Of a stretch of 64,000 nt of DNA, positions 8,067 to 16,762 are shown in pieces. The number at the start of each line of letters is the position of its first letter. Positions within the stretch are counted from its first letter, which is position 1. This DNA is from Streptomyces sp. 1-11. Its GTDB lineage: Bacteria; Actinomycetota; Actinomycetes; Streptomycetales; Streptomycetaceae. The stretch spans positions 496,655 through 560,654 of the forward strand of contig NZ_BJTV01000002.1 of the NCBI RefSeq assembly GCF_007176755.1, read 5' to 3'. The position numbers and the translations under genes were made by a program. The notes below the pieces were generated by a model. That model searched no databases. It saw only the letters and a program-made list of their open reading frames with translations, and was not told the DNA's origin.

Positions 8067-9119
8067 CTACCGGTGGCCGGCGGGGACGCCCAGGGTGACC
8101 GAGGGGTGCGGGACGCCGTCGTCGCCGGGCCGGTCCATGGCCGTGAGGACGCTGGCGAGCAGCCCCAGCGAGGCCAGGCCGACGCCGACCGCGAGTGCCG
8201 TACGGCGTCCGCCCGGCGGTGCGCCGCCGGGCCGGCCGGCCGGGGCCGCCGGAAGCCGCCCGTGGGCCGGGACCTCCCCGCGGGCGGCCCGGCCGGGCCG
8301 GGAGTCGAGGTAGCGCCGGGCACCCCAGCCGAGCACGGTCTCGGCGATCAGGACGTCGAGTCCGTCCTCGAACCGGCTGAGCTGCTCGGCGGCGTGCCGG
8401 CAGTGGGAGCAGGCCGTCAGATGCCGGCGCACTTCCGGCAGCCGGGCCCCGGTCCGGCGAATGGGACCGTCGAGCAGGCGGTTGCAGAAAAGGCATTCCG
8501 CGGAGGTCGCGAGTTCCCGGTGGGCGCGTACGCAGGCCGCCCGGAATTCCGCCCGGGCCCGCCCCAGCGCGATCACCGCGGCGGCCGTGTCCATACCCAG
8601 CAGACCAGCGGGTATGTTTATGGATTCCGCCTCGACCTCGGTATGCCACAGAAGACATTGGGACGCGCCCGGAAGCGACCGGAAAGCGCGTTCGGCCAGC
8701 CGTCGCCTTTCCGGCGTGCGGGGCGCCGCCGCGCGCAGACCGCGGCCGCCGGCGGGCTTGCGCAGCTCCGGCAGGACCACGCACGCCGCCTCGTCGGCGG
8801 CCCAGGTGCGGACGGTCTCCCGGACGGCCGCCAGCAGCCGCGGGCGCAGGGCGCCGCCGGCCGCTCCGCTCACGGGCCGGCCGAGGACCTGCTGGAAGGC
8901 GGCGGAGGTCACCAGCCGCGCCGACGGGCCGGCGGCGGCCAGGCAGACGACGGCGTAGTCGTGGACGGCCCGCCAGTGCCGTGCCAGCAGCAGGGCGGCC
9001 GCGTCGTGGCGGCCGGCCTCGGGACCGCCCAGCCGGGCGGCGAGGGTGTGGTCGGACTCCCCCGGCGGCGGCCCGGAGCGGGCGGGGAGCGGTGGGTGCG
9101 GGGGGTGGGGGGACTGCAC
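8067..9119 (-). CDS. Sigma-like N-terminal region fused to zinc-finger and one TM segment
   Basis: A ~350-residue protein. Residues ~25-190 look like a divergent sigma-70 (ECF) fold: alternating helices with ARHWRAVHDYAVV and a LPGASQCLLWHTEVE region-4-like segment. Next comes a cysteine block, ECLFCNRLLDGPIRR, followed by an anti-sigma-type H-x3-C-x2-C (HLTACSHC) motif at ~255-262. A hydrophobic helix (LAVGVGLASLGLLASVL) near the C-terminus would anchor it in the membrane. I recall similar proteins in many streptomycetes with no assigned role. The GTG at 9119 has GGAAAGG upstream; the ATG at 9155 is an alternative. DNA-binding activity is not demonstrated by sequence. Confidence 0.68.
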   Translation of the reverse strand: MQSPHPPHPPLPARSGPPPGESDHTLAARLGGPEAGRHDAAALLLARHWRAVHDYAVVCLAAAGPSARLVTSAAFQQVLGRPVSGAAGGALRPRLLAAVRETVRTWAADEAACVVLPELRKPAGGRGLRAAAPRTPERRRLAERAFRSLPGASQCLLWHTEVEAESINIPAGLLGMDTAAAVIALGRARAEFRAACVRAHRELATSAECLFCNRLLDGPIRRTGARLPEVRRHLTACSHCRHAAEQLSRFEDGLDVLIAETVLGWGARRYLDSRPGRAARGEVPAHGRLPAAPAGRPGGAPPGGRRTALAVGVGLASLGLLASVLTAMDRPGDDGVPHPSVTLGVPAGHR

Positions 9120-9625
9120 GGAGGGCGTTCCTTTCCAGCCGCAGGACGGCGGCATGCGGATCGCGTCCTGTCGGAAAGCGGCACCTGAGCGGTGCACGCC
9201 GGGAGGGTCCGGCCGTACCTGCGGCTCCGGCCTTTTCCCTCTCACGGGAGGGCTCACCTTCGCACAACCGCGTCGCGGGAAACAAGGAGTTCGAATGACC
9301 GGGCGGCGACATCGGGGAAATGAACAATAGTTACCGCTGGTATCCACAGGCGTTTCACGCAATCCGGGATCGCACAACGGTCAACTTCTTCACGTCAAAG
9401 GCCCGATGACGCACGGGAGTCTCCGGCTTCCCGTGCACTTGGGACAGCCACCCACAGTCGGTTCCGACGTCTTCCCGGTTCCGCTCTCATCCGCGTGCCG
9501 CCGCATGCCCGCATGATCGTCCCCCACCCCCCAGCGACCCCCGCCTCCCCCTGCGGGAACCGGCCGCGGCCGACACGGTGGGGACGGGCCGCGGCCGGCG
9601 GCCGGGGCCCTGTCCGACTCCCCGG
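9120..9625. other. Gene-poor 500-bp spacer
   Basis: No convincing gene on either strand. It must contain the promoter of the sigma-like gene (transcribed leftward). The stretch 9290-9420 is noticeably A+T-richer than its surroundings, as expected for a control region. I see no terminator hairpin or recognised operator. Confidence 0.5.
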
Positions 9626-10084
9626 TCAGTCCTGCTGGTTGGGGCGCAGGGTCCACACCACCTGCATCTCGCCGGTCACGGCGCCGTCCGCGCGCCGGAT
9701 CTCGATCGTCACCGGGAACTCGGGCCGCTTGCCCGCGTCCAGTTCGGCCACGACCTCGGCGGCCGGGCGGCCCAGGGTCGCGGTCGCCGTGACGGCGCCC
9801 ATCGCCAGCTTCTTGTAGGCGATCTCGGCCCGGACGGCGAGCGGCACCGCGCGCGAGAGCTGGTCGCCGAACGCGGCCAGCACGATCGCGCCGCTGGCCG
9901 ACTCGCCGAGCGTGAACATCGCGCCGGCGTGCGGCCCGCCCACGTGGTTGTGGAAGTCCCCCTGGTCCGGCAGCGACACCACGGCCCGCTCCGGAGAGGT
10001 CTCCTGGAACTCCAGGTGCAGCGTCCGGGCCATCGGCACGGTGGCGGCGAGCATCTCGCCGATCGTCATCTGGTCTGCGCTCAT
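9626..10084 (-). CDS. Hotdog-fold thioesterase (PaaI/DUF4442-like)
   Basis: A 152-residue single hotdog domain. The pattern DFHNHVGGPHAGAMFTLGE (~55-73) is the helix-plus-catalytic loop of the PaaI/YiiD branch, with N-H-x-G and the H-A-G-A-x-F segment; strands follow (AEIAYKKLAMG, ATATLGRP). Members hydrolyse acyl-CoA thioesters; the chain specificity cannot be inferred. It stands alone, divergent from the Gln-rich protein pair beginning at 10155, with only 70 bases for two promoters. Confidence 0.82.
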   Translation of the reverse strand: MSADQMTIGEMLAATVPMARTLHLEFQETSPERAVVSLPDQGDFHNHVGGPHAGAMFTLGESASGAIVLAAFGDQLSRAVPLAVRAEIAYKKLAMGAVTATATLGRPAAEVVAELDAGKRPEFPVTIEIRRADGAVTGEMQVVWTLRPNQQD

Positions 10085-10154
10085 GCGGGCATGTTACTCA
10101 CGAGTAGCAGGGCTGACCAGTGCGGTGGTGATCACCGCTGTATCGTGGCCGCCC

Positions 10155-11117
10155 ATGTGGCCAGGGGAACAGCCGCCGGGAGGCGGCCAGCAGCACAACC
10201 CGTACCACCAGCCGGGATACCAGCAGTACCCGCAGGCGAACCCGTACGGGCAGCAGCCGCAGTGGGGGCAGCCGGCGCCCGCCGGCGCACCCCAGCCGCA
10301 GCCCCCGCAGGGCGGCGGCGGTGGCGGCCGCACCAAGCTGATCGCGGTCATCGCGGCCACCGCCGTCGTCGTCGCCGCCGGCGTGACCGGATTCCTGGTC
10401 CTCGGGGGCTCCAAGGACGACGAGGCCCGACCCGGCCCGGCCGCGTCCTCCGCCTCCCCCACCGCCTCCGCCTCCGCCTCACCTTCGGGTGAGAACGACC
10501 CGCGCTCGGCCGGCAGCGCCCAGAAGCCGACCGTCGCCGGCTGGAAGGTCGTGGTGAACCCGGACACGGGCATAGCCTTCGACGTTCCCCCGCAGTGGCA
10601 GGTGCGGGCCAAGACCTGGGTCACCTACGTCACCGACGACTCCGACCCGGACGAGAAGGTGCTGGCCGGCATGAAGGCCCCCGCCGTGCTCAAGGAGAAG
10701 TGGTGCGGCTCGGACGACGACAAGGACGGCCGGACCGACTACGACCCGCTGGCCAACGTCGGCACGCGCGGCGACAAGAACGCCACGGACACCGCGACGA
10801 AGGCCCGCGAGGAGGCCGCGAACTGGGTCTACGGCTGGTACACCCAGCCCGACCGCGAGTCGGTGAAGACCGGCCCGGTCACGTCGTTCACCACCGCGTC
10901 CGGCGTCACGGGCAGCGTCGCCACCTCGCGCTCGTCCGGGGTGCCGAAGCACGGCAAGTGCGCCTACGACGGCAAGGCGACCACGTTCGCCTTCAAGGAC
11001 GCAGACGGCGCGTTCCTGGCCTGGTCCTTCGTCGGCGCGGCCGGCGTCTCGGAGGAGGTCCCGGACACGACCGTGCGGAAGATCATGGCGACCGTCCGGC
11101 TCTACGGGGAGAAATAG
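10155..11117 (+). CDS. Gln/Pro-rich single-TM protein, paralogue A
   Basis: A 320-residue membrane-anchored protein of unknown function. The N-terminal ~55 residues are a low-complexity cytoplasmic tail (repeats of QPGYQQ, NPYGQQ and a Gly run). One transmembrane helix follows (TKLIAVIAATAVVVAAGVTG at ~60-80), then a Ser/Ala-rich linker and an extracytoplasmic domain (~105-320) with two cysteines in WCGSDDD and KCAYDGK that could pair. The ATG at 10155 begins MWPGEQPPGG, identical to the next gene. It resembles streptomycete extracytoplasmic sensor-like proteins, but no domain is recognised. Confidence 0.75.
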   Translation: MWPGEQPPGGGQQHNPYHQPGYQQYPQANPYGQQPQWGQPAPAGAPQPQPPQGGGGGGRTKLIAVIAATAVVVAAGVTGFLVLGGSKDDEARPGPAASSASPTASASASPSGENDPRSAGSAQKPTVAGWKVVVNPDTGIAFDVPPQWQVRAKTWVTYVTDDSDPDEKVLAGMKAPAVLKEKWCGSDDDKDGRTDYDPLANVGTRGDKNATDTATKAREEAANWVYGWYTQPDRESVKTGPVTSFTTASGVTGSVATSRSSGVPKHGKCAYDGKATTFAFKDADGAFLAWSFVGAAGVSEEVPDTTVRKIMATVRLYGEK

Positions 11118-11192
11118 CGGCGCGGTTTCGGTACGCCCCTGACAAGGGCCGGTGACCGAATCGTTTCCGTGGGCCCACTAGGGTTGCTGCCC

Positions 11193-12209
11193 ATGTGGCC
11201 AGGAGAGCAGCCGCCCGGGGGCGCGCAGAACCCGCAGAACAACCCGTACCAGCAGCCGGGTTACCAGCAGCCGAATCCGTACCAGCAGCCCGGCTACCAG
11301 CAGTACCCGCAGGCGAACCCGTACGGGCAGCAGCCGCAGTGGGGACAGCCGGCGCCCGCCGGCACACCCCAGCCGCAGCCCCCGCAGGGCGGCGGCGGTG
11401 GCGGCCGCACCAAGCTGATCGCGATCATCGCGGCGACCGCCGTCGTCGTCGCCGCCGGCGTGACCGGATTCCTGGTCCTCGGGGGCTCGAAGGACGACGA
11501 GGCCGGCGACGGCAAGGACAAGCGGAAGACCAGCCAGTCGCCGGCGCCCCGCCCCTCGCAGTCCTCGTCCGCGCCGGAGGACGACCCGCGCGGCGGCGCG
11601 GGCGAGAAGGCCACCGTCGCGGGGTGGAAGGTCGTCGTCAACCCCAAGTTCGGCACGGCCTTCGACGTCCCGGCGGACTGGGAACTCCAGTCCACGGACG
11701 TCTCGTTCTTCATGGAGGACCACGCCGACAACGACAAGCTGATCACCTCCGTGTCCGCGCCGGCCTCGTACAAGTCGAAGTGGTGCACGGACGACAGCGA
11801 CAAGGACGGCAAGACCGAGGACTCCGCGCTGGCGGTCGCCGGCACCCGCGGCGAGAGCGGCGCCAAGAGCGCCGAGCAGGCCGCGGTCACCCGGGTGCCC
11901 TGGTACGTCTACGGCGGGTACACCCAGCCGGACAAGAAGAGCATCACCTTCGACAAGAAGGCCACGCCGTACAAGACCGCGTCGGGTGTCGAGGGCGCCT
12001 ACGCGTGGGCCCGTTCCAGCGGCACCCCCCAGAAGGGCAAGTGCGCGAGCGACGGCAAGGCGCTGTCGTTCGCCTTCAAGAACTCGGCGGACGACATCGT
12101 CTCGTTCGACTTCTACGGCGCCAAGGGCGTGAAGGGCGAGGTCGACACCGCGACGATCATGAAGATTCTCAGCACCGTGCGGCTGCACGGCGATCCGACG
12201 GGGGGCTGA
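11193..12209 (+). CDS. Gln/Pro-rich single-TM protein, paralogue B
   Basis: A 338-residue paralogue of the preceding gene, 75 bases downstream. The tail has two extra NPYQQPGYQQ units, the TM helix (~75-95) differs by a single residue (IAIIAAT for IAVIAAT), and the linker is longer and more charged (GDGKDKRKTS). The extracytoplasmic domain shares VAGWKVVVNP, KWC, a D-x-D-K-D-G acidic block and GKC, but otherwise diverges. The near-identity of the tail and TM DNA against a diverged ectodomain suggests tandem duplication with gene conversion or selection on the N-terminal part. Function unknown. Confidence 0.75.
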   Translation: MWPGEQPPGGAQNPQNNPYQQPGYQQPNPYQQPGYQQYPQANPYGQQPQWGQPAPAGTPQPQPPQGGGGGGRTKLIAIIAATAVVVAAGVTGFLVLGGSKDDEAGDGKDKRKTSQSPAPRPSQSSSAPEDDPRGGAGEKATVAGWKVVVNPKFGTAFDVPADWELQSTDVSFFMEDHADNDKLITSVSAPASYKSKWCTDDSDKDGKTEDSALAVAGTRGESGAKSAEQAAVTRVPWYVYGGYTQPDKKSITFDKKATPYKTASGVEGAYAWARSSGTPQKGKCASDGKALSFAFKNSADDIVSFDFYGAKGVKGEVDTATIMKILSTVRLHGDPTGG

Positions 12210-12227
12210 GCGGCCGGCCGGACCGGG

Positions 12228-12245
12228 GCCGCCCGCGGGGGCGGC
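12228..12245 (+). terminator. Short hairpin after the paralogue pair
   Basis: Perfect 7-bp G+C stem (12228-12234 with 12239-12245) and a GCGG loop, starting 18 bases after the stop of paralogue B. No U-tract. It probably ends the pair before the MFS gene. Confidence 0.45.
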
Positions 12246-12288
12246 AATCCGCTTGGCAAGCCGGGTGGCGAGCGGTGATAGTCACCCG

Positions 12289-13590
12289 GTGACCTCCACC
12301 GCCGGCGACCGCCCTACCCGCCCCCGCGGACCCGCCTGGGCGGGCCGCAACTACTCGCTGCTGACCACGGCGGCCATCGTGACCGGTCTGGGCGCGAACG
12401 GCTCGCTGATCGCCGCCGCGTTCGCGGTGCTGGACGCGGGCGGGGACGGCGGCGACGTCGGTCTGGTGGCCGCGTCCCGGACCCTGCCGCTGGTGGTGTT
12501 CCTGCTCATCGGCGGCGCGGTCGCGGACCGGCTGCCCCGGCACCGGGTGATGGTCGCCGCCAACGGTCTCAACTGCCTCTCCCAGGCGGTCTTCGCGGCA
12601 CTGGTGCTCACCGGCGAGCCCCGGCTGTGGCAGATGATGCTGCTGACCGCGCTCGGCGGCACCGGGCAGGCGTTCTTCAGCCCGGCGGCCGAGGGCATGC
12701 TGATGTCTTCCGTGGAGGGGGACCAGGCGGGCCGGGCGTTCGCCCTCTTCCGCATGGCCACCCAGGGTGCGGCCCTGGGCGGCGCGGCCCTGGGCGGCGC
12801 CCTGGTCGCGGCCGTCGGCCCCGGCTGGGTCCTCGCCGTCGACGCGGCGGCCTTCGCCCTCGCCGGAGCGCTGCGCGCCTTCCTCGACGTCGGTCACATC
12901 CGGCCGCGCGCGCCGGGCGGCGGCCTGCTCGCCGATCTCCGCGAGGGCTGGCGGGAGTTCACCGGGCGGCCCTGGCTGTGGGGCATCGTCGTGCAGTTCT
13001 CGATCGCCAACGCGGTCGTCGCCGCGGCCGACGCCGTCTACGGCCCGCTGGTCGCCCGCGACAGCCTGGGCGGGGCGGGCCCCTGGGGTCTCGCGCTGGC
13101 CGCGTTCGGCGCGGGCACGGTGGCCGGCGCCCTGCTGATGACCCGCTGGAGACCGCGCCGCCTGCTGCTGGCGGGCACGCTGTGCGTGTTCCCGCTGGCC
13201 CTGCCCTCGGCCGCGCTGGCCGTACCGGTGCCGGTGGGCGTCCTGTACGCGGTCATGTTCGTCGCGGGCGCGACGGTGGAGGTGTTCGGCGTCTCCTGGA
13301 TGACCGCGCTGCACCAGGAGATCCCCGAGGACAAGCTGTCCCGGGTCTCGGCGTACGACTGGTTCGGCTCGGTGTCCCTGGTGCCGCTGGCCACCGCGCT
13401 GGCCGGCCCGGCGGAGGCGGCCTTCGGCCGTACCGGCTCGCTGTGGGGCTGCGCGGCACTGGTCGTGCTGGTCACCGCTCTGGTCCTGCTGGTCCCGGAC
13501 GTCCGCACGCTGACCCGGCGCACCGGACGGACGAGCGTCCCCCGGCTTCCCTCAGCCGATGCCGAAAGCCCCGTCGGGGGGCTCGGGTGA
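12289..13590 (+). CDS. MFS transporter
   Basis: A 433-residue, twelve-helix major facilitator. The A-loop motif between TM2 and TM3 reads GGAVADRLPRHRV (G-x3-D-R-x-x-R), and TM5 has a P-G-W-V-type turn. The overall plan (ENTS/MacA-like exporters of actinomycetes) suggests efflux of a small molecule. The GTG at 12289 (VTSTAGDRPT) leaves a ~25-residue cytoplasmic lead before TM1; an upstream in-frame TTG at 12253 is less likely. Its last 39 bases overlap the convergent spermidine-synthase-like gene, a natural antisense arrangement. Confidence 0.86.
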   Translation: MTSTAGDRPTRPRGPAWAGRNYSLLTTAAIVTGLGANGSLIAAAFAVLDAGGDGGDVGLVAASRTLPLVVFLLIGGAVADRLPRHRVMVAANGLNCLSQAVFAALVLTGEPRLWQMMLLTALGGTGQAFFSPAAEGMLMSSVEGDQAGRAFALFRMATQGAALGGAALGGALVAAVGPGWVLAVDAAAFALAGALRAFLDVGHIRPRAPGGGLLADLREGWREFTGRPWLWGIVVQFSIANAVVAAADAVYGPLVARDSLGGAGPWGLALAAFGAGTVAGALLMTRWRPRRLLLAGTLCVFPLALPSAALAVPVPVGVLYAVMFVAGATVEVFGVSWMTALHQEIPEDKLSRVSAYDWFGSVSLVPLATALAGPAEAAFGRTGSLWGCAALVVLVTALVLLVPDVRTLTRRTGRTSVPRLPSADAESPVGGLG

Positions 13591-14397
13591 GGCGACGGCG
13601 TCGGCGTCCCGGACCGGCCGCGCCCCACCGGTGAAGTCCCGCAGCGCCGCCCCGTGTTCGACGCGGGCCGGGAACGCGTCGGCGGCGGCGCGACGGGCCA
13701 GGCCGGCCGTGTCGAAGGGCCGGTGCGAGGCCACCAGGACCGCGTTGCCGAACCGCCGGCCGCGCAGCACTCCCGGCTCGGCGACCAGCGCCAGCTCCTC
13801 GAACACGGCCGCGAAGGTGGCCAGTTGGGACCGGAGGAAGCCGAAGGGCGCCCCGTCGGCCAGGTTGGCCAGATAGACGCCGCCGGCCCGCAGCACCCGC
13901 TCGGCCTCGCGGGCGTAGGCGAGCGAGGTGAGATGGGCCGGGACCCGCGAGCCGCCGAAGACGTCGGCGACGATCACGTCGGCCGAGTCGTCCGGCGCGG
14001 CTTCGAGCCAGGCCCGCGCGTCGGCGGCGTGCACCGCGATCCCCGACCCCTCGGGCAGCGGCAGCCGCTCGGCGATCAGGTCCAGCAGCCCCCGGTCGGC
14101 CTCCACGACGTGCTGCCGGGAGCCGGGCCGGGTGGCGGCGAGGTACCGGGGCAGCGTGAGCGCTCCCCCGCCGAGGTGCACCACGTCCAGCGGACGCCCG
14201 GGCCCGTCCACCAGGTCGAGGGCGAACCCGAGCCGGCGCGCGTACTCGAACTCCAGGTGGCCGGGCTCGTCGAGGTCGACGTACGACTGCGGCGCCCCGT
14301 CGACGGTGAGCAGCCAGGCCCGCTCCCGGTCGACGTCGGGCATCAGCTTCGCGGTGCCGTGGTCGACGGTCCGGGTCACGGGTATGGCTTCACTCAC
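13552..14397 (-). CDS. Spermidine synthase-like (SpeE-fold) protein
   Basis: A 281-residue protein with the SpeE methyltransferase fold: a short N-terminal beta-hairpin domain with PQSYVDLDEPGHLEFEY, then the nucleotide loop VVHLGGGALTLPRYL (~70-84), the acidic V-E-A-D at the end of beta2, and VIVADVFGG (~137-145). True spermidine synthases have a D-x-D-x-P-x-G-x-A motif that is not conserved here, so polyamine synthesis is uncertain; actinobacterial homologues are usually only called 'spermidine synthase'. It overlaps the MFS gene tail to tail by 39 bases. Confidence 0.8.
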   Translation of the reverse strand: MSEAIPVTRTVDHGTAKLMPDVDRERAWLLTVDGAPQSYVDLDEPGHLEFEYARRLGFALDLVDGPGRPLDVVHLGGGALTLPRYLAATRPGSRQHVVEADRGLLDLIAERLPLPEGSGIAVHAADARAWLEAAPDDSADVIVADVFGGSRVPAHLTSLAYAREAERVLRAGGVYLANLADGAPFGFLRSQLATFAAVFEELALVAEPGVLRGRRFGNAVLVASHRPFDTAGLARRAAADAFPARVEHGAALRDFTGGARPVRDADAVASPEPPDGAFGIG

Positions 14398-14453
14398 GCC
14401 ACCATTGTCACCGCCGCGTGGGCGGCGCCGGACGCGGGGCGCCGCCGCGGGGC

Positions 14454-14526
14454 CCGCGGGGCACCGCGCGGCCGGCGACGGCCGCTCCGCAGGGACCGCG
14501 GGGCGCCGCGCGGCCGGCGACGGCCG
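14454..14526. repeat. 31-bp direct repeat, 42-bp period, two copies
   Basis: Copies at 14454-14484 and 14496-14526 differ at one position (GGGCACC versus GGGCGCC). Each contains an internal palindrome around GGCCGGC. They lie between the start of the SpeE-like gene and the stop of tuf3, so they may also fold as terminators for tuf3. Confidence 0.75.
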
Positions 14527-14548
14527 CCGCGCGGGCCCCGCGCCCCCG

Positions 14549-15724
14549 TCACCGGGAGCCGACGGACAGGACCGTCCCGGCGCCCACGGTCCGGCCGCCC
14601 TCGCGGACGGCGAACCCGAGCCCCGGCTCGAGCGGCACCTCCCGACCCAGCTCCACGGTCATCTCGACCGTCTCACCGGGCCGGGCGACCGCCGTCTCGC
14701 CGAGGTCGACGTCCCCGACCACGTCGGCGGTGCGGATGTAGAACTGCGGCCGGTATCCCGTCGACAGCGGGGTCGCGCGGCCGCCCTCGCGCGCCGACAG
14801 CACGTACACCCGCGCCACGAAGGTGCGCGCCGGCGCCACGCTGCCCGGCGCCGCCACGACGTGCCCGCGCCGCACCGCGTCCCGGGGCACACCGCGCAGC
14901 AGCAGGGCCACGTTGTCCCCGGCCTGCGCCTCCCCCATCGGCCTGCCGAACGTCTCAAGACCGGTGACCACGCTCTCCACGTCCGCGCCGAGCACCGCCA
15001 CCCGGTCCCCCGGACGGACGGTCCCGCGCTCGACGGCCCCGGTGACGACCGTGCCCCGGCCGGTGATGGTGAGCACGTTCTCCACCGGCAGCAGGAACGG
15101 CGCGTCCAGGTAGCGCTCGGGCATCGGGACGTAGGTGTCCACCGCGTCGAGCAGCGCCTCCACGGACGCCGTCCAGCGCGGGTCGCCCTCGAGGGCCCGG
15201 AGCCCCGAGACCCGTACGACGGGCACCGAGTCGCCCGGGTAGCCCTGCGCGCTGAGCAGGTCGCGGACCTCCAGCTCGACCAGGTCGGTGAACTCCTCGT
15301 CGCCGGCGTCGGCCTTGTTGAGGGCGACGACGATGTGGTCGACGCCCACCTGCCGGGCCAGCAGCACGTGTTCGGCCGTCTGCGGCATGATCCCGTCGAG
15401 CGCGGAGACGACGAGGATCGCCCCGTCGAGCTGCGCGGCGCCGGTGACCATGTTCTTGACGTAGTCGGCGTGACCCGGCATGTCGACGTGGGCGTAGTGC
15501 CGGGTGTCGGTCTCGTACTCGACGTGCGCGATGTTGATGGTGATGCCGCGGGCGGCCTCCTCCGGGGCGCGGTCGATGCGGTCGAAGGGGACGAACGTCC
15601 CGGTGCCGCGCTCGGCGAGGACCTTGGTGATGGCGGCGGTCAGGGTGGTCTTGCCGTGGTCGACGTGGCCCATCGTGCCGATGTTGAGGTGCGGCTTGGT
15701 GCGCACGTACGCCGTCTTGGACAT
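14549..15724 (-). CDS. tuf3: Elongation factor Tu, divergent second copy (Tuf3 type)
   Basis: A 391-residue full-length EF-Tu. G1 is GHVDHGKT (19-26), the switch-I T61 lies in RGITIN, G3 is DMPGH (81-85) instead of the usual DCPGH, and G4 is NKAD (136-139) instead of NKCD. Domains II and III are complete, ending [13 protein letters not shown]-Tu brings aminoacyl-tRNA to the ribosome. This copy is not linked to fusA or rps genes, which fits the streptomycete tuf3, a minor EF-Tu reported to respond to stress. The conserved Ala of FA(I/V)REGG, a kirromycin-resistance position when mutated, is wild-type here. Confidence 0.95.
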   Translation of the reverse strand: MSKTAYVRTKPHLNIGTMGHVDHGKTTLTAAITKVLAERGTGTFVPFDRIDRAPEEAARGITINIAHVEYETDTRHYAHVDMPGHADYVKNMVTGAAQLDGAILVVSALDGIMPQTAEHVLLARQVGVDHIVVALNKADAGDEEFTDLVELEVRDLLSAQGYPGDSVPVVRVSGLRALEGDPRWTASVEALLDAVDTYVPMPERYLDAPFLLPVENVLTITGRGTVVTGAVERGTVRPGDRVAVLGADVESVVTGLETFGRPMGEAQAGDNVALLLRGVPRDAVRRGHVVAAPGSVAPARTFVARVYVLSAREGGRATPLSTGYRPQFYIRTADVVGDVDLGETAVARPGETVEMTVELGREVPLEPGLGFAVREGGRTVGAGTVLSVGSR

Positions 15725-16039
15725 GGCTGTACCTCGAAGCCTCTCAGCCGTAAGGGAGTTCGGGACCCCGAGGAACTCGCCGACCCTCCCCCTGCGGGGT
15801 CCGCCGGTCGATCCGGAGAGGGTCAGCTTCGGGCGCCGTCGGCAGCGGCCACGAGGAAGGGGACGGCAGCCTTCGGCGCATCCGCGACGGCGGATGCTGC
15901 GAGGAGGAAGGCGTACCGGGACATGTCGACGATCATCGCCGACGATTTGTCCGGCGTCGAATGGTTTTCGGGTTGCCCGGCGTCGGATGGTTTCGCGGGC
16001 CGTGCTCCGCCGGGCCGCGCCGGCGCGCGTCGCGTGCCG
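15725..16039. other. Upstream region of tuf3
   Basis: About 315 bases with no gene. It holds the tuf3 promoter (leftward) and the end of the alkD-like transcript. A GAGGT ribosome site lies nine bases before the tuf3 ATG. A 26-bp-period imperfect direct repeat (CCGGCGTCG/AATGGTTT-type) sits at 15951-16000. No tRNA or second translation gene is present. Confidence 0.5.
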
Positions 16040-16762
16040 TCAGGGCCCGATGTTCTTCAGCGCCTCACGGACCGTCAGCGGGGCGAACCGGCCCCGCTCC
16101 CGCGCCAGGAACTCCCGTACGGCCCCCGGATCGGTCCTGGCGTACTCGCGCAGCGCCCACCCGATGGCCTTGCGGATGAAGAAGTCGGGGTGCCCGGACT
16201 GCAGCAGGCAGTAGGCGAACAGCCGGCCGGTGTCGGTGCGTTCCTTGTACCGGAGTTGGTGCAGCAGGGCCGCGCGCGCCTCCCAGAGGTCGGCGTCGGC
16301 GATCCAGGCGTCCATGTCGGCGGTGAGCGCCGGGTCGGCCGCGACCAGCGCGCCGACGAGGTGCGCGGCGAGCGCGTCGACGGTGTCCCACCACGGCACG
16401 GTGGTGACCAGGTGCCGGGCCACGGGCAGGAACGCGGAGGAGCAGCGGGCCGCGTGCCGGCGCAGGTAGTCCACCGCGAAGTAGTGGTACTCGCGTTCGG
16501 GCAGCCGCCAGCAGCGCAGGGCGATCGCGGCGCAGTCGGCCTCGCCGGGGCGCGGGACGCCGGCCAGGACGGTGCGGGACAGCGCGCGGCGGGCCGGGGT
16601 GGGGATGCCGAGGAAGGGCGCCACGTCCTTCATGTACGCCCGCATCGCCGCCGCCCGCGCGGGGTCGGCCGCGGGGGCGTACACGGCGGTCAGCCGCTCC
16701 AGGACGGCGTCGGCGAGGGCGCTGCGCGGCACGTGCGGAGGGGCGGGGGACGCGGCGGTCAT
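16040..16762 (-). CDS. AlkD-type DNA alkylation repair glycosylase
   Basis: A 240-residue all-helical HEAT-like-repeat protein. The key motif WWDTVD (~125-130) supplies the tryptophan and aspartate that line the lesion cleft in Bacillus AlkD. It is preceded by YHYFAVDYL and followed by ALLHQLRYKERTD and FFIRKAIGWALREYA, all typical of the family. AlkD removes 3-methyladenine and 7-methylguanine without base flipping. The ATG at 16762 follows a G-rich leader and gives the usual length. Stand-alone gene; no ada or alkA neighbour. Confidence 0.9.
   Translation of the reverse strand: MTAASPAPPHVPRSALADAVLERLTAVYAPAADPARAAAMRAYMKDVAPFLGIPTPARRALSRTVLAGVPRPGEADCAAIALRCWRLPEREYHYFAVDYLRRHAARCSSAFLPVARHLVTTVPWWDTVDALAAHLVGALVAADPALTADMDAWIADADLWEARAALLHQLRYKERTDTGRLFAYCLLQSGHPDFFIRKAIGWALREYARTDPGAVREFLARERGRFAPLTVREALKNIGP

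Noticed and set aside
6525..9188. 887-codon + strand frame
   Set aside because: Crosses the real lysyl-PG-synthase-like gene in another frame and the antisense of the sigma-like gene; low-complexity Gly/Ala/Arg.
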